DNA from: Bordetella genomosp. 10
GTDB taxonomy: Bacteria; Pseudomonadota; Gammaproteobacteria; Burkholderiales; Burkholderiaceae_B
Assembly (NCBI RefSeq): GCF_002261225.1
Contig: NZ_NEVM01000002.1
Span: forward strand, 558,001-622,000
Length of the DNA: 64,000 bases
Reading direction: 5' to 3'
Part shown: in pieces, positions 43,337-50,876 of the stretch
How positions within the stretch are numbered: position 1 is the first letter of the stretch
Layout: every line of letters begins with the position of its first letter
Position numbers and translations under genes: made by a program
Notes under the pieces: generated by a model
Databases searched by the model: none
The model's input: only the letters and a program-made list of their open reading frames with translations
What the model was told of the DNA's origin: nothing

Positions 43337-43355
43337 TGTGATTTTAATTATCACA
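43337..43355. promoter_or_regulatory. Rrf2 operator candidate, copy 2
   Basis: TGTGAT at 43337-43342 and ATCACA at 43350-43355 with a 7-base spacer repeat the operator at 42861-42879. It lies in an AT-rich gap upstream of the dehydrogenase gene. Confidence 0.65.
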
Positions 43356-43399
43356 TTTAAAAATCCATCGCGTACTGCGATGCTTACAGGAAGCAAGAC

Positions 43400-44146
43400 A
43401 TGAGCAAACTGAAAGGTAAAGTCGCCCTGGTCACGGGCGCATCCAAGGGTATCGGCGCCGCCATCGCCAAGACGCTCGCCGCCCATGGGGCCGCGGTGGT
43501 CGTGGGGTATTCGAGCAGCAAGGCGGGCGCCGAGGCCGTCGTCGCCGAGATCGAGCAGGCCGGGGGCCGCGCGATCGCGGCCGGCGGCGATGTCGCGAAG
43601 GAAGCGGACACCGTCCGGCTGGTGCAGTCGGCCATCGACGCCTTCGGCCGCCTGGATATCCTGGTCAACAACTCGGGGGTCTATGGATTCCAGCCGATCG
43701 AGGAAGTCAGCGAGGCGGAGTTCCATCGCCACTTCAATACCAATGTGCTCGGCCTCTTGTTGACGACCAAGGCGGCGGTCAAGCATATGGGCGAAGGCGC
43801 CAGCATCATCAATATCAGCTCCGGCATCACGTCCCTGTTGCCGCCCGGCACGGCGGTCTACAGCGCCACCAAGGGCGCCGTCGAGGCGATCACGGGCGTG
43901 CTGGCCAAGGAACTCGGGCCGCGCAAGATCCGCGTGAATTCCCTGAGCCCCGGCTATACCGAAACCGAGGGGACGCACAGCAGCGGCATCACCGGGTCGG
44001 AGATGGAAAGCCAGATGGTCGCCCAGACGCCCCTGGGCCGCGGCGGCAACCCCCAGGACATCGCCGACGTCGCGGCTTTCCTGGCCTCGGACGATGCGCG
44101 CTGGGTGACCGCCGATAATCTGCACGCCACGGGCGGGCTGCATTAA
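43400..44146 (+). CDS. SDR family oxidoreductase under predicted Rrf2 control
   Basis: A 248-residue classical short-chain dehydrogenase. TGASKGIGAAIAK is the cofactor motif, LVNNSGVYGF the NNAG-type motif, and YSATKGAVE holds the catalytic Tyr and Lys with Ser in NISSGI. AGGA lies nine bases before the ATG. It resembles FabG-like or glucose-dehydrogenase-like members. The shared operator suggests a detoxification role against whatever Rrf2 senses. Confidence 0.9.
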   Translation: MSKLKGKVALVTGASKGIGAAIAKTLAAHGAAVVVGYSSSKAGAEAVVAEIEQAGGRAIAAGGDVAKEADTVRLVQSAIDAFGRLDILVNNSGVYGFQPIEEVSEAEFHRHFNTNVLGLLLTTKAAVKHMGEGASIINISSGITSLLPPGTAVYSATKGAVEAITGVLAKELGPRKIRVNSLSPGYTETEGTHSSGITGSEMESQMVAQTPLGRGGNPQDIADVAAFLASDDARWVTADNLHATGGLH

Positions 44147-44166
44147 GTTGCCGCGGCGATGCCGGA

Positions 44167-45162
44167 CTATTCCGGCTTGATGCCGGCCTCCTGCACGACG
44201 CGTTTCCAGCGCGCGGCTTCCTCGGCGACGAGCTTGCCGTAGCCGGCGCTGTCGCTATAGGCGTTTTCGGCGCCCTGGCTCTTCAGGCGCTCCATCAGGC
44301 CGGGATCCTTCAGCGCCTTGGCGGCGGCCGCGTTCAGGGCCTGGATGACCGGGGCCGGCGTGCCGGCCGGGGCATGCAGGCCGACCCAGCCGAACACGGT
44401 GGCCTTGGGATAGCCGAGTTCGGCGGCTGTCGGCACGTCGGGCAGCAGGGCGATGCGCCGCGGGCTGGTGACGGCCAGCGCGCGCAGCTTGCCGGCCTGC
44501 ACCTGCGGCAGCGCCGCCGGCAGCGAGGGCGTGGCGACCTGCGCTTCGCCGCTGACCACCGCCATCAGGGCGGGGCCCGCGCCCTTGTAGGGAATGTGCG
44601 TCCACTTCAGCCCCGTCTCCAGGCGCAGCGCTTCGCCCGCCAGATGTAGCGGCGAGCCCACGCCGCCGGAGCTGAAGTTGATCTTGCCCGGCTCCTTTTC
44701 GGTCAGCGCGATCAGGTCTTTCAGGGAGTTCGCCTTCAGCGCGGGATTGACCACCAGCAGGTGCGGGACGGTGACGAACAGCGCGACGGCCTGGAGGTCC
44801 TTGGCCGGATCGAAGGGCATGCTCGGATAGAGGCTGGGCGCGGTCGCCACGCTGGCATCGCTGACCAGCAGGGTGTAGCCGTCCGGCGCGGCGCGCGCCA
44901 CGTAGGTCATGGCCGTCTGGCCGCCGGCGCCGGCCTTGTTTTCCACGACGATGGACTGGCCCAGGATCGGTCCCATGGCCTGCGCCAGATTGCGCGCGAT
45001 CACGTCGGTGGAGCCGCCGGGCGGATAGGGCACGACCCAGGTGATGGCATGGTCGGGATAGCCGGCCGCGTGGCCGGCCTGCATGCCGAGCAGCAGGCCC
45101 AGCGCGGCGAGGCAGCGGGCGGCGCGCGCTTTCGCGGCGGGCAGGGTAGCGGCGTGTTTCAT
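44167..45162 (-). CDS. Bug-type tripartite tricarboxylate transporter substrate-binding protein
   Basis: A 331-residue periplasmic receptor; signal peptide hydrophobic core CLAALGLLLGMQAGHA. YPDHAITWVVPYPPGGSTD, APDGYTLLVSDAS and THIPYKGAGPA identify the family. GGAG precedes the ATG. It is the last gene of the IclR-controlled minus-strand operon and one of two Bug genes in it. Confidence 0.93.
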   Translation of the reverse strand: MKHAATLPAAKARAARCLAALGLLLGMQAGHAAGYPDHAITWVVPYPPGGSTDVIARNLAQAMGPILGQSIVVENKAGAGGQTAMTYVARAAPDGYTLLVSDASVATAPSLYPSMPFDPAKDLQAVALFVTVPHLLVVNPALKANSLKDLIALTEKEPGKINFSSGGVGSPLHLAGEALRLETGLKWTHIPYKGAGPALMAVVSGEAQVATPSLPAALPQVQAGKLRALAVTSPRRIALLPDVPTAAELGYPKATVFGWVGLHAPAGTPAPVIQALNAAAAKALKDPGLMERLKSQGAENAYSDSAGYGKLVAEEAARWKRVVQEAGIKPE

Positions 45163-45283
45163 GCGTGTCTCCAGTCGGTTTCGCCAGGAACGGTCGTTGT
45201 GCCGTCCTGGTCGTTTTTTCTCGCCGCCGCTATCGCGCCGGTCGTGTTCGTGCTGCTCGACGCTGCTTCATCCGGTCCGCGGT

Positions 45284-45964
45284 TCAGCGTCCCGGTTCGG
45301 ATACTTCATACAACAACGCGTAGACACCATAGGCGTCTTCCTTCCAGCCGCCGTCCGCCAGCGCCTCCGGCGCGAACAGGTCCGCGCGCAAGGCGCGCAG
45401 GTCGTCGGCCCGTGACGCCTCGATGAAAACCGCATGTTCAACCTGGGCGTCCGCCTGGCCGGTGACGCGCACGGCGTCCATGCGGGCGCGCACGCCGGGT
45501 TCGGCTTCCAGGCTATGGGCGCCCACGATGGCATGCCGTTTCATGGCGGCGCGCAGGCGTTCTTCCAGCCAGGCATGCGCGGCGGCCGCGTCCGGCGTCT
45601 CCCGTCGCAGCCGCAGGCTGGCCATCACTGCGCCCAGGCCGCGGCCATGGGTGGCGCGCACCTGGAAGGTATTGCGCGCGACGTTGGAAAAGCCGGCGCG
45701 GATGCGCCTGGACTGGTCGCTGATCTTGCCGACCAGGGCCAGATAGCCCGGGCTGGCCAGCGCATCGGGCGTGTCCGCCTCGAACACCGTCAGGTAGCGC
45801 GGCGCGCCCTCCAGCGCCTCGAAGCGGCGCGCGCGTCGATAACCGCCGATGTCGATGCGCTCGGGCATGTGTTCCTCGATGTACCAGGCGTCCGTTTCCC
45901 GGTCCAGGGCGGGATCGACGTCGATCCATAGCGCGAGCGCGCCGGTTCCCATCATTGCTGCCAT
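45284..45964 (-). CDS. DUF4286-like / dimeric alpha-beta barrel protein
   Basis: A 226-residue protein with two similar halves. The first half has ALDRETDAWYIEEHMPERIDIGGYRRARRFE and YLTVFEADTPDALASPGY, a pattern seen in EthD/DUF4286-type ferredoxin-like barrels. The second half is more diverged. No catalytic motif is visible. AAGGAA precedes the ATG. It sits between two Bug genes and may be an isomerase or degradative accessory enzyme. Function unknown. Confidence 0.65.
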   Translation of the reverse strand: MAAMMGTGALALWIDVDPALDRETDAWYIEEHMPERIDIGGYRRARRFEALEGAPRYLTVFEADTPDALASPGYLALVGKISDQSRRIRAGFSNVARNTFQVRATHGRGLGAVMASLRLRRETPDAAAAHAWLEERLRAAMKRHAIVGAHSLEAEPGVRARMDAVRVTGQADAQVEHAVFIEASRADDLRALRADLFAPEALADGGWKEDAYGVYALLYEVSEPGR

Positions 45965-45993
45965 CGTCTTTCCTTGTCGTGTGGCGGTGCGCG

Positions 45994-46968
45994 TCAGTCC
46001 ACCTTGATGCCGGCCTTCCTGATCACCGCGGACCAACGCGCGTAGTCGTCCCGGATGATGCCGGCGAAGGCCTGCGGCGGCGTGTACGAGGTTTCGGCGC
46101 CGACGGCGGCGAACTTCTGCTGGATGTCCGGGTCCGCCACCGCCTGCTTCAAGGCCTGCGCCAGTTTGTCGACGACGGCAGGCGGCGTGCCGGCGGGCGC
46201 GATGACGCCGTTCCAGGTGGTGACCACCACGCCGGGCAGGCCGGATTCCCGCATCGTGGGCACGTCCGGCAAGGCGGGTGAACGCTGCTCGCCGGTGACG
46301 GCCAGGGCATGCAGCTTGCCGGCCTTGATCAGTGTGACGGCCGAGGGCAGGGTGGCGAACATGGCGTCCACATGGCCGCCCGTGAGATCGACCAGCGCCG
46401 GGCCGCCGCCCTTGTAGGGAATATGCGTGACCCGCACGCCGGCCTCGGTCTGGTACAGCTCGGCCGTCAGGTGATTGGTGCTGCCCTGGCCCGAGGAGGC
46501 GAAGGTCAGGCTGCCGGGCCTGGCCTTGGCCTGCGCCGTCAGGTCCGCCACCTTGGCCGCCTTCAGGCTGGCGCCCACGACGAGCACGTTGGGAAAGCGG
46601 GCGACGATGGACACCGGCGCGAAGTCCTTGGTCGGGTCGTACGGCAAGGTGCCGTACAGCGTGGGACTCATCGCGATTTCGTTGGTGGTGCCCAGCAGCA
46701 GGGTGTATCCGTCCGGCGTCGAATGCGCGACGAAGGCGGCGCCGATGGTGCCGGTGGCGCCGCCGCGGTTTTCGACGATGACCGGCTGGCCCAGCGAGAC
46801 CGCCAGTTTTTCCGCGATGGGGCGGGCGATGATGTCGGCCACGCCGCCGGGCGGGAAGGGCACGATCAGGTGAATCGGCTTGTCGGGATAGGACTGCGCG
46901 GCGGCGGCCAGCGGAAAGAGCAGCATGGCCGCCAGCGACGCGGCGCGTTTGAGGACGGTGACGTTCAT
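45994..46968 (-). CDS. Bug-type tripartite tricarboxylate transporter substrate-binding protein
   Basis: A 324-residue periplasmic receptor with signal peptide (AASLAAMLLFPLAAAAQ) and mature start YPDKPIHLIVPFPPGGVAD. TPDGYTLLLGTTNE and THIPYKGGGPA follow. The ATG at 46968 is chosen because the signal peptide begins there; the longer frame has no ribosome site. It is the second Bug gene of this operon. Confidence 0.92.
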   Translation of the reverse strand: MNVTVLKRAASLAAMLLFPLAAAAQSYPDKPIHLIVPFPPGGVADIIARPIAEKLAVSLGQPVIVENRGGATGTIGAAFVAHSTPDGYTLLLGTTNEIAMSPTLYGTLPYDPTKDFAPVSIVARFPNVLVVGASLKAAKVADLTAQAKARPGSLTFASSGQGSTNHLTAELYQTEAGVRVTHIPYKGGGPALVDLTGGHVDAMFATLPSAVTLIKAGKLHALAVTGEQRSPALPDVPTMRESGLPGVVVTTWNGVIAPAGTPPAVVDKLAQALKQAVADPDIQQKFAAVGAETSYTPPQAFAGIIRDDYARWSAVIRKAGIKVD

Positions 46969-47019
46969 ATCGGTTTCCAGGGGAGGGCGATGGCGCCGTA
47001 TTCGTGTGCCGGCGGGCAT

Positions 47020-48420
47020 TCAACCGCGCGCCAGCAGCGGCGTGAATTCGCGCAGGTCCGTGTACTCGTCCAGCCGCATCACCGCATCGCGCAGCGCGTG
47101 CGCCCGCTTGCATCCCAGCACGGGCTCGGCGTGGCCCACGAACTTCGCGGCGAGTTCTTCGTCGCTCAGGGGCAGCCGGGGGTGTCCCGGGGGGTAGGGG
47201 CACATGCGTTGCCGGGTGGTGCCGTCGTTCAGGTGCAGCACGATGCCGCCGCCCGCGGCTTGCGGCCACAGCGCGTCCAGTTCCGCGTCTTCCTGAAGGT
47301 CCACCTTGGCCAGCAGCGCCTGCAGGCCGGGATCGTCCAGCGCCTCGGCGCGGAACTGGGCCTCGCCGCAGGCGCCGTCGCGCAGCGCCACGGCGGCGCA
47401 GAAATAGAAGCTGTGCTGCGCACTTTCGATGCCGGCGGGATGGCGGCGGTCGGGATGGGCCGAGGGCGTGCGCAGCGCGAAGCTGGGCAGGCGCACCTCG
47501 ATGCGCGCGATGGCGTCCGCGGCCGGCAGGCCTTGCCGGTGCAGGTCGATGGCGGCGCGCACCGGCGCCGACGCCGTGGCGACCACGGGATAGGGCTTGA
47601 TGCTGGTTTCCAGCAGGCGATAGCGGCCGTCCAGCGGGGCGGTCAGGGCGGCGACGTCGACTTGGCCGGCCACCGTGTCGGCCCAGCCGTTCTGGCCTTC
47701 CATCAGCGCCAGCGGCCCCGTCATGCCATGGCCGGCCAGCAGCGCGGCCTCGACGCCGGCCTTGGCGACCCAGGCTTCGGCGGTCGCCTTGATCATGGAG
47801 ATCGCGCCGCTCTGCAACTGCGCCAGGGTGTTCTGATGGCTGCCGGCGATGGCCATGGCATGGGCGGTGCGCAGCGGGTCCAGGCCGGCCAGCCGCGCGG
47901 CCAGCGCGGCGCTGGAGAACTGCGCATTGGTGCCGTGATGCCAGCCGCGCTTCCACAGCGAGGGCTCGCCGGCATGGTCGGCCAGCCGCAGGTGCACTTC
48001 ATAGGCGGCCACCAGCGCCGCGATCAGCGCCTTGCCGCCGCGGCGCTCGCGTTCGGCCATGGCCAGCGCCGCCGCCAGGTTACCGCTGGGGTGCGCCGGG
48101 TCGCGGCCGAAGTAGTAGTCGTTGCAGTCCAGGTAGCGCAGCAGCCCGCCGTTGACCAGCGTGGCCAGCGCCGCCGAGGTCTTGGCGCCGCTGCCGATCA
48201 GCGTGGCCTGCGGCGCGCCGCCGCTGTCGCCGGCATAGCGGCGCAGTGCGTCGGCCACGTCGCTGTCCATGGCGCCGAAGGCGCAGCCCAGCGTGTCCAG
48301 GATCAGGCGCTTGGCGTAGGCGACGACCTCGGGCGGCAGTTGTTCGTAGCTGACCCGATGCACGAACTCGGCCAGTTGCCGCAATACGGTCGGCGCGGCG
48401 GGGGTGGACGGCGCGGCCAT
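47020..48420 (-). CDS. MmgE/PrpD family protein
   Basis: A 466-residue MmgE/PrpD protein with RYLDCNDYYFGRDPAHPSGN as a variant of the family DYDD..H signature and ETSIKPYPVVATASAPV in the second domain. The usual Cys in the KPYPxC motif is replaced by Val. It follows the SDR stop by five bases. The substrate is probably a carboxylic acid bound by one of the operon's Bug receptors. Confidence 0.85.
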   Translation of the reverse strand: MAAPSTPAAPTVLRQLAEFVHRVSYEQLPPEVVAYAKRLILDTLGCAFGAMDSDVADALRRYAGDSGGAPQATLIGSGAKTSAALATLVNGGLLRYLDCNDYYFGRDPAHPSGNLAAALAMAERERRGGKALIAALVAAYEVHLRLADHAGEPSLWKRGWHHGTNAQFSSAALAARLAGLDPLRTAHAMAIAGSHQNTLAQLQSGAISMIKATAEAWVAKAGVEAALLAGHGMTGPLALMEGQNGWADTVAGQVDVAALTAPLDGRYRLLETSIKPYPVVATASAPVRAAIDLHRQGLPAADAIARIEVRLPSFALRTPSAHPDRRHPAGIESAQHSFYFCAAVALRDGACGEAQFRAEALDDPGLQALLAKVDLQEDAELDALWPQAAGGGIVLHLNDGTTRQRMCPYPPGHPRLPLSDEELAAKFVGHAEPVLGCKRAHALRDAVMRLDEYTDLREFTPLLARG

Positions 48421-48425
48421 GGCGG

Positions 48426-49196
48426 TCAGAACGCGAAGCGGCTGGAGCCGCCGTCCACGGGGATGACGGTGCCCGTGACGTAGCTGGCTTGCGCCGAAGC
48501 CAGGAACAGGGCGACGGCGGCGATTTCCTCGGGTTCGCCGAAACGGCCCACGGGAATTTCCGCCTGCGCGTATTCGCGCTCGCTTTCGGGCGTGGGATAG
48601 CGCTTGGAAATCTGTTCGCTGCGGATGCGGCCCGGTTGCAGGCAGTTGATGGTGACGCCGTCCGGCGCGATCTCGCGCGACAGTCCCTTGGACCAGACGT
48701 GGACGGCGGCCTTGGCGGTGAAGGCCGCGTTCAGCATGCGCGGCTCGGACGTGCCCGTGAAGGTGACGATGCGGCCCCAGCCGTGCCGGCGCATGCCGGG
48801 AACGACGGCGTGGGTCAATTCGCGGATGCGGAAGAAATTCAGCAGCATGCCTTCGTGCCATTGCTCGCGGGTGGCGTCGAAAGGCACCGGGCGGCTGGCG
48901 CCGGCGGCGTTCATCAGGATGTCGACGCGGCCCAGCAGGCGCTGGGCTTCGGCCGCCACGCGCTCGGGCGCGTCCTCGTCGTAGAAGTCCGCCTGCAGGG
49001 CGATGATCCTGCCCCCCTTGCCTTGGCTGGCGACCTGCCCGGCGATTTCCGCCGCGCTCTGTTCCACCAGCTCGACGCGGCGCGCGACGGCGACCACGGT
49101 GGCGCCGGAGAGCGCCAGCATGCGGGCGGTGGTGCGGCCTATGCCTTGGCTGGCGCCCGTGACCAGGGCGGTGCGTCCTTCGAAATTCAGTTCCAT
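48426..49196 (-). CDS. SDR family oxidoreductase
   Basis: A 256-residue short-chain dehydrogenase with TGASQGIGRTTARML as cofactor motif and NAAGASRPVPF as the NAG motif. The catalytic Tyr-x3-Lys is not intact: the active-site region reads FTAKAAVHVWSKGL, with Phe where Tyr is expected, and Ser is Thr (FTGTSEP). Either a neighbouring residue serves or activity is altered. It is the first gene of the operon driven from the IclR intergenic region. Confidence 0.83.
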   Translation of the reverse strand: MELNFEGRTALVTGASQGIGRTTARMLALSGATVVAVARRVELVEQSAAEIAGQVASQGKGGRIIALQADFYDEDAPERVAAEAQRLLGRVDILMNAAGASRPVPFDATREQWHEGMLLNFFRIRELTHAVVPGMRRHGWGRIVTFTGTSEPRMLNAAFTAKAAVHVWSKGLSREIAPDGVTINCLQPGRIRSEQISKRYPTPESEREYAQAEIPVGRFGEPEEIAAVALFLASAQASYVTGTVIPVDGGSSRFAF

Positions 49197-49301
49197 GTCG
49201 TCTCTACCTGTCTCTCTACCTGGGGAAGTCGGCGCCGGCCGGGGAAGGGCCGGTGACGCCGGGAGCGTTGCCTGACGGGGCGGTCGCTGCTATTCTTGTA
49301 A

Positions 49302-49320
49302 TGTCTCACTGAATGAGACA
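49302..49320. promoter_or_regulatory. Palindromic IclR operator candidate
   Basis: TGTCTCA and TGAGACA form perfect 7-base arms around CTGAA. It lies between the minus-strand SDR operon and the IclR gene. The rest of the 241-base gap shows no other feature of note. Confidence 0.6.
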
Positions 49321-49437
49321 CATGTCCGATTGATGATAATTCTCAGGCGAACGGCGCGGTTTTGTCAACGACACGGCCCGTCGCGGCGCGGCTTTTACAA
49401 TCTCGGGCGAATCGAAAACTGGCAGGATCGGAGCGCG

Positions 49438-50229
49438 ATGAAACAGACGGCGGGCGAGGCGGCGGGCACGGAAGGCAAGGAAACCAGCACGGTGAAGCGC
49501 ATCCTGCTGCTGCTGCAATGCCTGGTGGACTATCCCGGCGAATCGGCGCAGGCCCTGGCGCAGCGCCTGAACCTGCCGCGCAGCAGCGTGCATCGCCTGC
49601 TGGCCACGCTGCGCGACAACGATTACGCGGGCCATGAGGCCGGCGGTTTCGGCCCGGGGCTGGAGATCTATCGCATGGCGGCCAAGCTGGGCGGGCACAT
49701 GCCTTATCGCCGGCTGGCCGAGCCCTATCTGCGGGCCTTGTCGGAGCGCTTTCACGAGACCTCGCTGTTGACGCTGCTGGAGCGCCGGCACCTGAAGATG
49801 TTCCACGCCGCCAGCGGCTCGCCCGACGATCCCATGCGCTACAACATCGGCTTGAACGTGCTGGAGCCGCTGGTCTGGGGCGCCACGGCGCGGGTCATCC
49901 TCGCGCACCTGAGCGCGGAGGAAATCCAGGCCGCCATCGATGCGAGCGGCCCCTCGCCGGTCCAGGGCCTGACGCCCGACGCCACGGAAATCAACGCGGC
50001 GCTGGCGCGCATCCGCCGCGACGGCCATGCGGTGACGTACTCGCACCGCACGCCGAATACCGTCGGCGTGGGGGCGCCGTTCTTCGATGCCGAGGGACAG
50101 GTGCTGGGCAGCCTGGGCTTTCTGATCCCGACCTTCCGCTGGGAGCAGTCGGACGCGGAAGGGATCATCGGCGCGCTGCGCGAGGCGGCGGGAGCGTTGT
50201 CGGCGCAGTTGGGTTATCGCAAGGCGTAG
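49438..50229 (+). CDS. IclR family transcriptional regulator
   Basis: A 263-residue regulator with an N-terminal IclR winged helix (TVKRILLLLQCLVDYPG, then QALAQRLNLPRSSVHRLLATL) and a C-terminal GAF-like effector domain ending in GVGAPFFDAEGQVLGSLGFLIP. The ATG at 49438 has GGAG at 49430-49433. It is divergent from the SDR-MmgE-Bug operon and probably controls it through the palindrome at 49302-49320. Confidence 0.9.
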   Translation: MKQTAGEAAGTEGKETSTVKRILLLLQCLVDYPGESAQALAQRLNLPRSSVHRLLATLRDNDYAGHEAGGFGPGLEIYRMAAKLGGHMPYRRLAEPYLRALSERFHETSLLTLLERRHLKMFHAASGSPDDPMRYNIGLNVLEPLVWGATARVILAHLSAEEIQAAIDASGPSPVQGLTPDATEINAALARIRRDGHAVTYSHRTPNTVGVGAPFFDAEGQVLGSLGFLIPTFRWEQSDAEGIIGALREAAGALSAQLGYRKA

Positions 50230-50318
50230 CGCGGCTTCTTGTCGGCCTGCAACGGCGTCCGCTGGTCTTCACGGCCTCGTTTGCGCTATTTTCTGGGTAT
50301 CGGAAGCAGGGAGATTCC

Positions 50319-50771
50319 ATGGACAAGACCTCGGCGGGGATGCCCGCGGCCTCGGAGCAGGATCGCGCGGTGCGCGCGCTCGACACGATACGGAGCTATC
50401 ACGCGCATATCTATTTCGACGGGCCGGCGCAGCGCCAGGCCGCCGAAACACTGCGGGAGGAAATCTCGCAACGTTTTTCCGTCCTGCTCGGCCGCTGGCA
50501 CGACACGCTGGTCGGCCCGCATGCGCGGCCGATGTACCAGGTGGCCTTCGCGGTCGGCGAATTCGCGCGTTTCGTGCCCTGGCTCATGCTCAATCGCCGC
50601 GGCCTGTCCGTGCTCGTTCATCCCAACACGGGGCACCCCAGGGCCGATCACGTCGACCATGCGCTCTGGATGGGAGAGATGCTGGCCGTTTTGAATCCGC
50701 AGCGTCTTCCCGATACCGAGGGGCCGGAACCGGCCATCGAGCCCAACACGCAGCCCGCGATCGCGCCTTGA
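50319..50771 (+). CDS. DOPA 4,5-dioxygenase family protein
   Basis: A 150-residue single-domain protein with the family's conserved histidines: SYHAHIYFD, GRWHDTLVGPHARPMYQ, VLVHPNTG and DHVDHALWMG. Plant and fungal relatives open the ring of DOPA extradiolically; bacterial members are poorly studied. GGGAG precedes the ATG. It stands alone between the IclR gene and the helicase gene. Confidence 0.83.
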   Translation: MDKTSAGMPAASEQDRAVRALDTIRSYHAHIYFDGPAQRQAAETLREEISQRFSVLLGRWHDTLVGPHARPMYQVAFAVGEFARFVPWLMLNRRGLSVLVHPNTGHPRADHVDHALWMGEMLAVLNPQRLPDTEGPEPAIEPNTQPAIAP

Positions 50772-50876
50772 GTCTTCCGCGGGACCTTCGCGAGACTGCC
50801 GCGCGCCGGGCCATGCGGCATTAGAATGGCGGCCGCTTGAAGTTTCCGCGCCGGGCGCGTGCCGCATGAGGGCTGT

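Noticed and set aside
45284..47956. An 890-residue minus-strand frame
   Set aside because: Only the last 226 residues resemble a protein; the rest shadows the Bug and MmgE/PrpD genes. The ATG at 45964 has a ribosome site.
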